DNA from: Euglena gracilis
Lineage: Eukaryota; Euglenida; Euglenophyceae; Euglenales
Length of the DNA stretch: 64,000 nucleotides
Assembly: GCA_039621445.1 (NCBI GenBank)
Contig: CP154957.1
Coordinates: 26,520,541 to 26,584,540 of the forward strand
Reading direction: 5' to 3'
Shown here: positions 11,201 to 34,489 of the stretch, in pieces
How positions within the stretch are numbered: position 1 is the first letter of the stretch
Layout: the number at the start of each line of letters is the position of its first letter
Position numbers and translations under genes: made by a program
The notes under the pieces: generated by a model
What the model saw: only the letters and a program-made list of their open reading frames with translations
What the model was told of the DNA's origin: nothing
Databases searched by the model: none

Positions 11201-14200
11201 TCTCCTCCACCTTACCCCGGATCTCGTTGGCGAGCTGCTCCAGGATGCCGGACCAGTAGTCCGCCGTGTTGATGATGAGGCACACCACCCGCTCCCCCCG
11301 CTCCTGCCCCTTCCCCGGGGTCAGCGCCGTGCCGAGCCGCTCTGCGTAGTACGCCAGGTTCTTGGCCCGTCTCAGGCAACCGCTTCGATGGGGAGGGCCA
11401 TCTCGTCAGTTGGACCTTTCGTCATGGCAAGCCCAGGAGAGAATCCAGCCGAAACCTTTGCCGATTGCCGGTGCCGTTATGGCTGAATTATGAAGAGGGA
11501 CGCAAAATGTGCCCCAACTTTCAAAAAAAAAAATCCAGTGAAAAAAACCACGAGTTCCCCTCGGGAGATGTGGAAAGTTGGAATGTCCTTAAATAATTCA
11601 AAGACATCATCGAAAACTGTGATAGCAATTCCCCAACTGTTCCAGAAGCTTTATCGATCAAAAACATACTACCTTTTACCCGCCCCCCCCCTTGTCCACC
11701 GACCGGGTTCCTGCAACCCCCGACCAGGGGGGTGGTCGTACACCCCCCACAACCTGCAACCCCCGACCGGGGGGTGGTCGTACCACTAGGGGCCAAAACA
11801 AAACCAAAAGCCAAAAAAGGTGCAATTTCATAACGGTAATATTTCTCCCCATTAGGTGAGGGACCAATGCCATCACTACACTCAAACAAAACAGGACTCC
11901 CCGGAGGGAACATGACGAACACTCAATGGACAGGAAACACGGGAAAAAAAGCTGGTCAATAAGCACATGAGAGGAAAAATTTTGGTGGTCACCTGCAACC
12001 CCCGACCAGGGAGGGTGGTCGTACACCCCCCTCAACCTGCAACCCCCGACCGGGGGGTGGTCGGTATATAGGGGTGGTCGGTGGAAAAGGGGGGGGGGGG
12101 CGGGTACCATATTTTTTTTGCATTATATTTTATCATACCCCAAAAAGGTGCTTTTGCCAAGTCTCTTCTGCCCACAAACTTTTTCAAATATCAACCTCTA
12201 ACCTCTTCAAGAAACAATAAGCATTTGCCTGGGCCAAACCCGGTGCATCCGAAACACAGTGCCAGCCCGGGAGATTGCTCCACTCCTGTAAAGAGACACT
12301 CAGGTGCAGGGGGGGACCACTGAAAACCCACCCTTGTGGAGAAGCCGAATAGTGCAGAAAAGACCTGTCAAGTGGGACGACGATGAATGTTGTTTTGTGT
12401 AAAACATTCACACACACTCACTGTGTCACTCACTCATACCATTCAAAATTGCTTGTGTTCTGGTGGCTGTTGCAATGTGTGCAGTTCTTAAGACATAAAG
12501 CCCCCACCAATTATGAAACATCTCCCTGGGTATTTTAATTCACCAAAAAAGCAAACCCACTCTCTATAGAGTTGCCAACAGTCAGAGTGCCAAATCGCAT
12601 CTAAATAAACAAAATACGAGCAGCCAGAGATCCGAGTCTATCCCTCCTGTTGACAAAAAAGATGTCCTTGTCGGACGGAGTTCATGATGCAGCCTGTATT
12701 GTCGTTGAAATGATCAACTGCGAGAAGACGAAATCCTTGGAATGCCCAACCTTAATCCTCAATAGAATTCTGGAACTTTGAAAAGAACGACTTCTGAATT
12801 CCTTTTCTGGCTCTTTTCATCTTCGGGACGCCGGATTCATGACAGGACCGGTGTCCCCCCCCCTTCTTTTAAACCGCATTTCAGATCCGCTGAATTTGGA
12901 AAATAGTTTTTTGTGAGCTACTTTACACTGGCCCTTGAAAACGAGGAATGCCTTTGCCCAATTTCTTTTCAATAAATTCAACATTTGGCAACTGGATGCA
13001 ACTGGATTTTTCAAAAAGTCTCAAAATTCGTGCGAAGATTGCAGTGTAAAACACAGGTTTTAATCCAGAAATTTGATTGTACCGCCCAGATGTAATCCCC
13101 CGATTAAAACCCCTGCACAAATGAGGGTGCTGCTGCTGATGATGAGGATGGAAATATCTGAATGTACTTTGGATACGTGTATAAATGAGGAATATTTGTG
13201 TACATCAATATTAATATATTTATGTTTGCATACGAACAAAAAATTAACTTTATTTTTCTGTGGCAAAGGTGGTGTGGAACAAACCGCTTCAGCCCCTCCT
13301 CAATGTAGATAAAGAGATCGCTGGCGGACGTCAGGATCTCGTTCTCCCCCAGAGGGCCCTCCTCCTCCGCGCTGCCCCACGTCTCCTCCGCGATGAGCCG
13401 GTCGATGGTCTCCTTCATCTGCTGGTCCTCGTAGTCAGCCAGCGTGCTGCTGCTGGAGGCCTTCCGCCGCACTCCCAATACGCTAACACACATGTGCATT
13501 GGGGTGTACCTCCATAAACTCACACCACAACCCATGCACAGGCTTCCACATGCGCGCCACACCACACCACACCCACCAACCCACCAGAGCGGTTGGTGGG
13601 TTGAAGCCATTGCACCCCGTGGGGTAGGGCGCCATGGGTCAGTTTTTTTTTGGCCCAGCCGGCGGGGCCGGAAAATCTTTTTCATGGGTTTTCGGGAGCC
13701 ACAAGAAGACATTGAAGAGGATGAAAGAACAAACTTTCTCTTGGGTGAAAAAAACTTTTCTTGGGACAAACCAGAGGTGGCGACACTGAAGGAACTGACA
13801 GAGCTGTGGGCCAGAGCCAAACGCAACAAGCACGTCAGGCCCAAGGCATCGACGTTTGCCAGTTGTTCGAAGACTTGGCCACATTGTCAAGAATACCAGC
13901 GCGCGCGCCAGAAAATGAAATTAATTCCTCCCCACTGGTAGAAGCAGGACCAGTTGTTCCGCAGTGTGTCACAGATTATCCTGCAGGTGGTGAGGCTACT
14001 GGGGCACAACTGGGTGCCCGAAGCTCCAGACAACTCCCCCTCGCGGCCAAGTCAACTTACAAATTTGGTAAAAGATTCAAAACGAGAGGAAGGAGCTGGC
14101 GGTGCTGGAGAGGAAATGCAGATGGCTCAGTGGTTTGCAGGAGCCCCCAAAAAAGCTCTCTTCGGTGGCATTCATTTGGGGGGGGGGCAGAAGAGCATTT

Positions 14201-17200
14201 GAAATGCTCAAAGGATGGTGCCTCCGGTAGCAAAGCAGCCTGCAAAAAAAAATACCCCACTAGAGCCCGAATAGCAACGCAGCACGGCCCACATAGAGCT
14301 GCATCGAAGAGTCAAAGCAGGAGGTGATGAAGCCATAGAACTTGTACTGCGCGGAGGACTCAAGGGGCCGGTCCTGTGTTGTTGGGCTGGTAACCTTGGG
14401 AGGCTTCTCCGCCCTGCAACCAGAAGCAAAGATGGGTATTGATATTGGGTTTGGGGGTCCCGACAAAACCCAATATATTGACCCCCCCCCTGATATCCGC
14501 AATTAATCCGATAAAACCAATATGGAAAAAAAAAAGAAAAAAAGAAAAAAAAAGAAAAAAAAAGAAAAAAGGGAAAAAAAATAAGAGAAAGAAGGAAAGA
14601 AAAAAAGGAAAAAGGAAAAAAAGGAAGAAAAAAGAAAGATAAAAAAAACATCAAACACATTTGAAAAAAAAAGGCTCAAAAGGATTGAGGGCCAACCCAG
14701 GTAGCAAAGCAGCCTGCAAAAAAAAATACCACACTAGAGCCCGAATAGCAACGCAGCACGGCCCACATAGAGCTTGCATCGAAGATTGGGCCATTTTGGG
14801 TCATTTTAGACCACTTTTGGCCCATTTTTGACCTGTTTTGGCTTGACCACTTTGGACCATTCTGGGCATTTTGGGGGTGTTCATTGCGGGCTGTTTGAGC
14901 CAATATAGGCAACTTTAAAGCACTTCGGGACATTTTGGGCAATTTTGGCCAGGGCCAACTTGGGTTCCTTCGGGCCAATGTTGGCTGCTACTACGAACAC
15001 TTTGGGTTTAAACTTTGAATTTTGGAGTTAAATTCCTAATTTGGTGCAGAACTCCCAACTTCATTCCTGTGGTTTCATTTTTTTAACCGAATTTATGGGT
15101 TTGGAGATTCCTGAGTTCGTGATAGCACGAGCCAAAAACAAGTATTACGTGCATTAACCCCCCCCCCTGATAAAGCCGACATTTTCCGATAATTTTTCCA
15201 GGCATTTTCCGATATTTTCCGATAAAACTGAAATTTTTTTTGAGATATCAGGCCATTTTGAGATGGCCTGATATGGACGATATGGGCCTAGATCCAATAT
15301 CCATCCTTGCCAGAAGGCGTTTGAGAAGTCCTGCTCTCTGCGAGTGGACACTTCAATGAAGCCATCCCTCCCCACTGAGAGCGGCCCCATCCGACAACCT
15401 CCCCCAACTTATAACCCCTTTGGGCCCAACCACCAAACTATGACTGTTAACCCCACCACAGATAAAAATGGTGAAAAAAAGAGGGAAAAAAAATGTCGCA
15501 AAAAATCACACGGTGTACCGGAAAAAATGCAGCTGTGGTTGTTGGCCAGCCAACCTCTGAGGTTTTGGTTAAAACTAACATAGCATTGCCCAAAATACCT
15601 TGTTTTACCACGGTGGTGCTGAAATAGGGGGTATTGTTTGATCTTTTCAGGTTACACACAAGCCTCAACTTATAACCTCCCCCCCCCCGGCTTCCACTAC
15701 CAAACAAGATCCGATAACCCGCGGGGGGAAGTAAGGGGGGGATTGCACACTGCCAGAGGACAGGAAGACGCATACGCAGCTTTGGGTTTGCCGCGGTTCA
15801 TGTACTTCTGCTTGATGCGTGCCACCTCTGCCGCGCGGCCGCTGCTCTCTTCCTCGGAGTCGTCGTCCGGGGCCCCCGGGACATGGAAGCGGATACTGAG
15901 GTCGCGCTCGAACTGCTGGCTCCGCTGCAGCGCCTTGACGAGGGCCGGCACGTCCGGGTGTTGCGCCTCGTCCTGGATCTGCGGACAGGCCGCCGAAAGG
16001 TATGCCTCGGCTGCGCTGTACCGGCTGAGGGCAGTATGGGAACGCCTGGTGGGGGGACATGGGAGTTGGACGGGGTCGACCCCAAACACCCACACCCATG
16101 GGCATTCTGGAGTTCCCTAATTATGGAATTACCCCTATCCCCCCCCCACTCCCTTGAAGCATGAATATAAGGTTGCGAATGGCCAACCCCAGCTGTGCCA
16201 CAAATCAGGGGGGGAGGGAAATGATATTGGAGGCCTTCGGAAAAATTGCGGGCAAATTGGAGGAAAATTGCAAAAATTGCGGAAAAAAATTGCGGAAAAA
16301 TTGATATGGGGTACACATTTCTGCTGGAGGGGACTTAGAAAAATTTCACAAAAATTTGGTCATTTTGCAACATGGGCGCAATTTTTGAGCTGGTATTCAC
16401 GTTTTTTTTCAACAAAAAAAGCTCAAAAGCATGATTTTTGCAATTTTGGGAAATGCGTCCAGGGCCAGAGGCTGGTGATTCATCCGTGCTGGCTGAGGGG
16501 TAGAGGGAGGTGTGCTGGCGGAGACACGGGGGCCTGGGGGCTGGGACAGCTGCTGGTGGGTGAGGAGGCAGAACTCCACCGCCATCTCCTGGGGCAGGCA
16601 CCACTCCGGGGGGAACACGCCGGGGCAGTGCTCCGCCAACACGTCGAGGTACCGGCGGAACCACTGGTACCTGTGGGGCCCCGCCGAGTGACGGGGGAAT
16701 CCACCGCCCAATTTGGAAAACAGTTCAAAATTTGCTTGGCACATTGATGCAGCAAACCCAACGGTGCTTGCCTTTCCCCCATGAAAACCTGATTGGTATT
16801 AGACTTCTGTTAAATGGAAGCATTTGAATGTTGGGGAGCTTGTCATGTACCCACCATGGTGTACTGTGGTGAGGGTAGAGGCCCCCCACCCATCCGCTCC
16901 ACAGCCAAGCGTTGCACCTCTTGTCGGTGTTGCACAGCTGAGCGTTTGACTCGCCACGGTGGAACTTGCGGGAGTACTTCTCCAGCTGGTTCTGGATGAA
17001 TGCCTTCATAAACTGTTTCGGGGCCTGGCAGGAAGATGTGCTCCAAAGGGAAAAAAGGGCATGTGTAGTTGGTTATTGCTTGCCACTTGATGAATCCATG
17101 ACACCCAAAACTGTCATGCAACACCACAAATGTGGGTATAACCTGCTCACGTGTTCAAAAAAGAATGCTGGACCCAACGCACACTACACTTGGGGAGTGT

Positions 17201-20200
17201 GTGGCTCTTGTGCATTGCTTGCTTCTTTCTGAGTAAAAATGCACCACACTGTCGACTTAATCCAGTTGGGGGTTGCCAAAGGCCAGGTCAGACCTCGCCG
17301 CCAACGGCGTCGATGACCGCACAGGCATCCGTCATGTCCGGTGGGGGTGGGCCGTCCACGGTGGGGTCGTAGGCCGGGAAGCGGTGCATCACCTTGCTGG
17401 TCAGCTCGGTGCGGATTGCGGTGAACTGTGCTGCCATCTGCTGCAGGCTGGGGACGTCGGGCCGGTCCGCAAAGTTCAGGAACAGCTGCTGCGTAGCGTG
17501 CACCAGCGGCGCTGCGGGGCACGGGTGGCATTTGGCTGCCCATGGATTTTTTAAAGCACAAAGTGGGGGAAAAGTCACATCCCACCACATTCAATGAAAA
17601 TCAAATAGAAAACCGGTCGAAAAAAGAAAGGAAATACTTTGGCAAAAACCGCTCCGGGGTCGACCAGACCTCTCCTTAGTGTGTATCCTAGGTGCACAGG
17701 GATACACAAAAAATTTTTTGCCGATACACAGGGATACACAAAATTTTTTTTGGTGATACACATAGATACACAAAATTTTTTTTGGCGATACACAGGATAC
17801 ACAAAAAAAATTTGGTGATACACAAAGAGTACATGAATACAAAAAAGGACGGGTTGATCTGTTGACACCGTTGCTGTAAAGTTGAGCGGACATTGGCCCC
17901 GGCTCAACCCGCAAAAGTGGGGCAGGGAATCTCACCCTGCTGCTGTGGTAGGGGGAGGGGCGCTACTCCCTCGCATGGCAAATGCAGAGCCCCGGTACAT
18001 TTGCACATGCCCATACCCCGGCTCACCTGTTTATTTATTTTTTTTTTTTGACTTTGCATTTTTTATTTTTTTTGCTTTTTAGAGTTTTTTTTTTTGGGCA
18101 CTTGTCAGATGATCACACACATTTGGGATTGAAATTGTCAGTTGGATGTCGATCCAAGGACGCGTTTCTTGGCATCCTCCAATAACCTTCTCACACCAGG
18201 TGGAATGCCCAGACGACTCATGTCTTCCACGCTGAGAAATTGAATTGTTTCTTTGGTGTCAAAAAAAAACATAACTGGATGAAAGACCAAAAGATGACGC
18301 CAACCTGGTTGAGTTGCTCGCAATGTGTTTGGCTGAGGGGAGTCGTGCATTGGCAGAGATGGTTGTAAACCTTCATTCCCACTGGCCTGCTGCAACTCCA
18401 ACAAAGGTCGGAGTTTGGTGTAGCTCAAACCATTCCTTGCCATGAACAGAACTGTCCGAAATAACACCTTTGCTTTTGGAATCACCGATGCTGGTAAGGA
18501 AATCATGGCCTGGGATAAAGATGTGTTCATTGAATTCACCATTCCAACAGCAGCAACGTGATACGATCCATCCTCGTGGTTCTTGACATTCCGATAAAAA
18601 AACAATTTGGTGGGCAGCATGAGGGCGTTCTTTTTTTCCCCCCGCCACAAACTTTGGGATGTTGTCTGAAAGCATGACACACAGAGCACCACATTCCCAC
18701 AGCTGGATCATGCTGGAGCCATGGACGACCATTTTGCCAATTACTTTTGAATATTTTTGCTTTCATTGGCCTGTCACGGCCAGGCAATTTCAATTTCTTT
18801 CTGGGTGGGACATTGGAATCTCCAGGGGGCGACTGAGGGCTGTCGCTCTCCATGTCCTCCTCCGATTCCGCCTGGTTGTTGTCCTCGCTCCGCACCGGCG
18901 CAGAAGATAAAGCAAGAGACATTTGCTTCATTGCTGTGAGGAGAGACTGAGATACACAGGGATACACAATTTTTTTTTTGGCGATACACAGGAATACACT
19001 TTTTTTTTTGGCGATACACATGGATACACAATTTTTTTTTTGGCGATACACAGGATACAGAAAATTTTTTTTCGGCGATACACACTAAGGAGAGGTCTGG
19101 GGTCGACTCTGGAGGGATTTCTGGCATCCTTGGACCTTGCCCATCCACCCAAGACGTCAATTGGCGATGCCCAGACTGGCTCTTGGTCAGCCCTGTGGCC
19201 TAAGGAGAGTCCTTAAGGGGCAGTCCTCAGCAAAAAAAAAAGTCCTCAGCAAAAAAGCTGTCCCATATGGACTGATCTGAGAAACCCCGAGGACCACCCG
19301 AAAAAAAGCCCACAACACGCCCACACCCGCCTCTTTGAAGTTGTCCTCCCGGCTCAGGGCCTGCAGCTTGACGAGGGCAGACTCCAGCATCTGCATCCGG
19401 CGCACCGTCTTAATGCTCTGCGTGATGTTGCGCTTCGCATTGTCGGGGGCAGCGCAGCCACTCTGTATGGGGTTGGTCCGGATTGCCATCTGGAGCGTGT
19501 CAAACAATAGGGCGAAACAGGCTGGGGCAGGGTGCAGTGTCATGAGAAACGGAGCAGTGGCATACACCTGGACAAATCCAAAAACAACGTATAGTGCTAT
19601 GAGGTCTGTGGAAATGAAGGATCACCCCAAAAATGTCAATGGGGGGGTATCTAAAACAATGGCACCGATGGCCGACCAGCGCGAGCGTCCAACAGGAAGG
19701 ACACTACTATTTCCTGAAGAAGTTATGGTGAAGTTGAGTATTTTTAAAATAGTGTACGACACCGCCGGACGCCAGAAGCGGCATCCAAGGATGGGCATTG
19801 GAGGGGGTTCCAAACCACGTCCATTCATTCCTTCCCCCGCCAGCCCGCCATCCAGGAGGGGGGGCAGGGGCCGCGCCGCGCGAGGGCGCGGATGTCGCGG
19901 CAGATGCCGTTGACCATCGCCTCGGAGTGCTCCGCCCGCTGCTTGATCTCCGTCACGCTGCGGAACACCTCCTGCATCGTGCCGCGCGCCCGCTGCATCC
20001 CGATCAGGGGCGGGGGCCACCACGGGGGCAACATCCAACCCCGCAGCGTGTCGGCCCAACCTTGGGGGCGGCGTTGGGGGGCACTGCGGCCAGCCCTCCC
20101 CTGGCCTCGTCGCTGACCCGCCCGCCCGTCAGGGCCTGGGTCCGGACGCTGTTCAGCAGCGCGCTCTCCACGCTGCTGACGCGGACCTGCAGCTCGGCCT

Positions 20201-20617
20201 GGGGCGGGGGGGGGGGGCAGGCAGAGGGCAGCGGCCAGCCGGAGCCCACTTCCACTGGGTTGGCAGCAGCGGGTCAGGACAGCATAGGCGAAAAGGCCAC
20301 AGGAACTGACGGATTCGAACTGACGGAGCAGGCAGCTCCGCAAAAGGTGAAGCGCGAAGAAATGACGGGCTCCATTTCTCATCACGCAGAAAGCAGACAT
20401 GGGATTTCTCCTGCCTGCCCATGCAGGGGGGGGGGGGGGGAGGGACGCTGCACATGTTTGTTGATGCATGCCACGGGGGGGTACATACCACCGCGCCCTC
20501 CAGCTGGGAGAGAGCCGCCTCGTCCGGGAACAGGCGGTTGAAGTACTCCACCGCGTTGAAGGCGGGCTGGTCGAAGGCATCGCCCTGCATGCCCCCCGGC
20601 GGGTCACCGCCGTTCAT
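8291..20617 (-). CDS. VPS53: VPS53, GARP/EARP tethering complex subunit
   Basis: VPS53 is the subunit shared by GARP and EARP, which tether endosome-derived vesicles at the trans-Golgi and recycling endosomes. Exons: 20489-20617 (start codon; FNAVEYFNRLFPDE), 20061-20198, about 19882-19992 (RAEHSEAMVNGICRDI), 19327-19462 (AKRNITQSIKTVRRMQML), 17294-17511, 16918-17024, about 16526-16670 (VFPPEWCLPQEMAVEFC), 15776-15978, 14293-14413, 13285-13460, 11187-11382 (VVCLIINTADYW), 9960-10102, 9000-9204 (YKCRRISEPGCQQLFID), 8597-8746 and 8291-8397 (LMELKGLKKSE). Each matches the family in order. Two short conserved pieces could not be found, between 13285 and 11382 and between 9960 and 9204. The end of exon 3 lacks a GT and may use GC. 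The residue order is uninterrupted by stops, so the gene looks functional. Confidence 0.93.
10502..11163. mobile_element. hAT-like TIR element in a VPS53 intron, TSD GAAATGAT
   Basis: Termini CAGGCTTGTGCTTA and its inverse are flanked by identical 8-mers GAAATGAT (10494-10501 and 11164-11171). It lies in the intron after the exon ending at 11187, only 16 nt past that donor once the duplication is counted. Its body matches the 7183-7492 element, including the AAAATTTTCATTGAAAATG block, but it has been split by a nested insertion at about 10599-10978. Confidence 0.88.
10599..10978. mobile_element. Nested inverted-repeat element, CTAATAAGTGC termini
   Basis: The left arm begins AACC...CCTAATAAGTGC and the right arm is its inverse, GCACTTATTAGG...GGTT. 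Subterminal units CTAATAAGTGCGCA and CTAAAAAGTGCGCA recur several times inside on both sides. It interrupts the C/G-rich body of the host element at a TA, so a TA duplication is possible but not provable in this sequence. Confidence 0.65.
11676..12107. mobile_element. TIR element with CCGACC/GGTGGTCGTA internal repeats
   Basis: The ends read TACCCGCCCCCCCCTTGTCC on the left and the inverse, GGGGCGGGTA, on the right. Inside, each end carries two copies of CCTGCAACCCCCGACC followed by GGTGGTCGTA. The middle is AT-rich with no coding frame. The family has a second copy at 44327-44757. It lies in a VPS53 intron. A target duplication could not be defined. Confidence 0.6.
12655..12781 (+). other. 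Short plus-strand open frame in a VPS53 intron
   Basis: A frame of about 42 codons includes SLSDGVHDAACIVVEMINCE and ends at a TGA near 12779. It looks more protein-like than its surroundings and may be a transposon fossil. It has no recognisable homology and no splice partner. Confidence 0.15.
14226..14310. repeat. Duplicated segment spanning the end of VPS53 exon 9
   Basis: These 85 bp, including the last 18 coding bases of the exon and its GTGGGC donor, recur at 14700-14785 with about one substitution and one insertion. The copy lies in the preceding intron. Confidence 0.9.
14521..14650. repeat. Purine-only A/AAG tract
   Basis: About 130 bases contain almost only A and G on the plus strand (A-runs with GAAAG units). 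On the coding (minus) strand of VPS53 it is a long polypyrimidine tract upstream of the exon at 14293-14413. Confidence 0.9.
14700..14785. repeat. Second copy of the exon-9-end duplication
   Basis: A near-identical copy of 14226-14310. It carries a pseudo splice donor (minus strand) in intron 8 of VPS53, separated from the original by the purine tract and the real exon. Confidence 0.9.
16315..16450. repeat. Dispersed AT-rich repeat, copy 2
   Basis: This matches 5395-5510 over most of its length. It lies in the VPS53 intron between the exons at 15776 and 16670. Confidence 0.7.
17680..17840. repeat. Subterminal tandem repeats, left side
   Basis: Four to five units of about 30 bp read GATACACAGGGATACACA followed by an A/T-run and TTTGGCGATA. 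They are typical of transposase-binding subterminal arrays and mirror those at 18951-19085. Confidence 0.85.
18141..18931 (-). pseudogene. Decayed TTF-finger hAT transposase, N-terminal part
   Basis: A start codon at 18929-18931 opens a frame with an acidic low-complexity region, a basic KKLKLPG stretch and a TTF-type zinc finger (NWQNGRPWLQ, GMWCSVCHAF). The finger's second half (TKLFFYRNVKNHEDGSYH) lies in another frame, so a frameshift or tiny intron falls near 18660. Next comes the conserved helix region (VLFRTVLFMARNGLSYTKL, LLELQ). The frame ends at about 18141. The catalytic RNase H-like part is missing. It would act as a DNA transposase of the ZNF862/C17orf113-like hAT branch, but this copy is incomplete. 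Confidence 0.75.
18951..19085. repeat. Subterminal tandem repeats, right side
   Basis: Five units of the same GGCGATACACAGGATACACA-plus-T-run repeat, in inverted orientation relative to 17680-17840. They abut the right terminal inverted repeat. Confidence 0.85.
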
Positions 20618-22992
20618 GGAAAGGCGGGCCCCCCGGGGGCCGGGCCATCCGGGGCGCGGGGGAAGGCCGCCACTGGGAAGAGCGACGGGGAACAAAAAAA
20701 AAAACTGGAGAGAGGGGGGGACGGGTGCACTCTAACGTCACACTGTGCCTGGAAGACGCGCTGACCTGTTGACCCTGAAGGCTTAGCGGCGTAAATTGCC
20801 CATGAAAAAAATTGACTGAAGTGTCACCCGGAAGGCCAGAAAAATGCTCTTAAAAACAGCCAAAATTTTTGAGTTGCGCATCCCGTCAAAAATTTTTCGG
20901 TGATATTGACTACAGAACAGATGAAGCGGAAAACCGCTTCGATGATTTCTGTTTTTTATTTTTAGCAGAAACAGATGGAAATAAGCAACAGCAAAATGTT
21001 ATTGAAAACTTACTATTTTCGACAAATAACAAATGAGAACATCTGTCTGGCAAACAACCAGATACATATTACGACTATATATAGCAAATAGCTGTGTACA
21101 CATTACGCATAAGTATAATAATGAAAATAAAATTAAATGCCTAATGAAGCGGAATACCGCTTCATGTATGCACATAGGCGTAACATGTACATGCAGCTCA
21201 GCTGACTCAGAACTAACGGAAATACAGTAACATTTATGCTTTACAGGATAAAAAGGAGGAGAGACCACGGTCTACCTTTGTGATTCACTCATACTAGACA
21301 CCGACGTTGGCCATCGTCGGTGTCGGTTGTTCCTGTGGGCTGCCGGGGACGCAAGCGGCGGAAGCAGGCACCCGGCAGCCCCGTGGCTCCCCGCCTTGCA
21401 CTGTCGGAGAGAGAATGGTTTTAGGCCTAAACAGAATATAGAACTAACATTTGAAATTCGTGGTGCACTTGGCAGTTTGGTGGTTGTGTAGTGCGCGGAA
21501 CAAATGCGTAAGTCCATGAAAAGAAGGTGATGAACGCAAAGCAAGCGGCTTTCCGCTTCCTTTGCAAGTATTTGACACAATTTCACAAAAAGGGGAGAGG
21601 CTGGACCGGGTCCAATTCACTTCCCCGTAACCCTGAACGGTGCCCAGCCGTCAGGGGTTCGGTTACGGCTTTTGCTGGACCGGGCAGGCGATCGTACAGT
21701 CCAGGGTCCCCGTTCATCGCAATACATAAACGTTACGTAGTGTACGATGGACCTTGCGTCTTGCACTTTGTGGTTCAGTCAAACGTTAAACGGTTAACAA
21801 CGTCGCGCATCGCATTGCAATGCTTACGAACCCACTCAGAATACAACGTCAGAATGAACTGGAAGCGGGTTTCCGCTTCTTTTTAACAAGATGAGCAATA
21901 TGCTTAATGTCCATCGCGAGGTACATAACTGTTTACCGGTTGCATGTACCATGAACAGGACACCAATCGTCACCATGGCATCCAAATTGAAGAACTAAGT
22001 TACAGTGGTGGACCGAAGCCAAGATTGGTCCACTGCAACTCGTTGTGCACGTATCTCCGCCTTTGGTACGACACTTGCGCTGAGTTCATCGAGTCCATGA
22101 GAAGTCCTCAGCAAACATGACCTTGGCGGAGTTTTTATTGCCAAAGTGATGATGGAAGACAGTTTTATATGTCCAACAGATGAAAATGAAGCGGAAAACC
22201 GCTTCACCTACGACTTAAATCGCGATGATGTCTGTTCATACCGAGTGATGTGACCACAAAGTACTACATAGTCCAGACCACACGCATTCAGGTGGTTTAA
22301 CTGAACGTCCTCTGTGGGCAGCCGCTGGCAATGGCCAGCAAAGGCCGTAGGTGGCGGGGACTGCCCACCCCCTCCACGTACGGTCTGTGGTTCCCTGCCA
22401 GTGTCAGCCTACTTTTTGCTTTTACTGGAGGCAGCGGGAATCCGCTTCATACAAAGCCGCACGTGTGTAGCGACTGTGATCACCCAGGCAGTCGGGTTCA
22501 TCAGTGCGGTTGGGACGCAGTCTGTTGGACGGTGTTTGCTTCGTGTTCTAGTACTAAGTCACATTGGTATGGACAGCTAAAGAAAGATGGGAGGTCGGTG
22601 TATATACCGAGATCAAGATACTGGATATGCCTTTGCTGCTGCGATCACTTGGTTAGTCGGCAGAATAGGGTAGTGACTGTGATCACGGCAGGCAGTCAAG
22701 CAACTGTGAGTAGTGACTGTGATCACGCACGCGGTTGTAAGGATGGAGGAAAAGCAGTTTCCTTTATTTCCTTACGCTCTCCGATGCCAATGCCTCGGTC
22801 GCAATATCACGCGTCCACTGACGGAACAGGACTTCCAAGGAGTGAGCATAAATGATGTCAGGACTCGCAGAGCACTGCTACCCAAGGAGGACCGGCCCGG
22901 ACAGCAGGCCATACATCGCAATGAGGTTAGTTCAGCCGGCTGATAGCCGCTGGGGAGAGCACGAGGGTTGAAAACCCGGTGCCCAAATAGCC
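20618..22992. other. Intergenic hairpin-rich island upstream of VPS53
   Basis: From about 20770 to 22930 the composition changes: the G/C homopolymers disappear. Six copies of a GAAGCGG-N4-CCGCTTC hairpin occur at 20923, 21146, 21543, 21862, 22188 and 22431. Other dyads include a 10-bp stem at about 21298-21325 and three GACTGTGATCAC units near 22470, 22675 and 22711. No frame above about 170 codons and no recognisable protein is present. The position between the stop of the PHD/peptidase gene (22993) and the VPS53 start means it holds that gene's 3' region and the VPS53 promoter. Confidence 0.7.
20923..20940. repeat. 18-nt hairpin unit 1 of 6
   Basis: A perfect 7-bp stem GAAGCGG/CCGCTTC with loop AAAA. 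The other copies start at 21146, 21543 (stem extends to 12 of 13 pairs), 21862, 22188 and 22431 (one mismatch). Confidence 0.9.

Positions 22993-34489
<11,497 letters not shown>

Larger units (their letters stand above)
17655..19111. mobile_element. hAT-like transposon in VPS53 intron 4
   Basis: The terminal inverted repeats share GTCGACC and AGACCTCTCCTTAGTGTG, with ends CGGGG and CAGAG. The similarity continues about 13 nt further outward (GCAAAAACCGCTCC against its inverse). Both subterminal regions carry tandem copies of a GATACACAGGATACACA-plus-T-run unit. The interior encodes a minus-strand TTF-type hAT transposase fragment. No clear 8-bp target duplication is visible, which together with the broken gene suggests an old insertion. 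It lies entirely between VPS53 exons 17294-17511 and 19327-19462. Confidence 0.8.

Noticed and set aside
17655-19111. Clean 8-bp target duplication for the hAT element
   Set aside because: The flanking bases are inverted rather than direct matches, so no duplication could be claimed.
20923-22448. CRISPR-like array from the six hairpins
   Set aside because: Spacing is irregular (223-397), repeats are only 18 nt, the DNA is eukaryotic with introns, and no cas-like gene is present.
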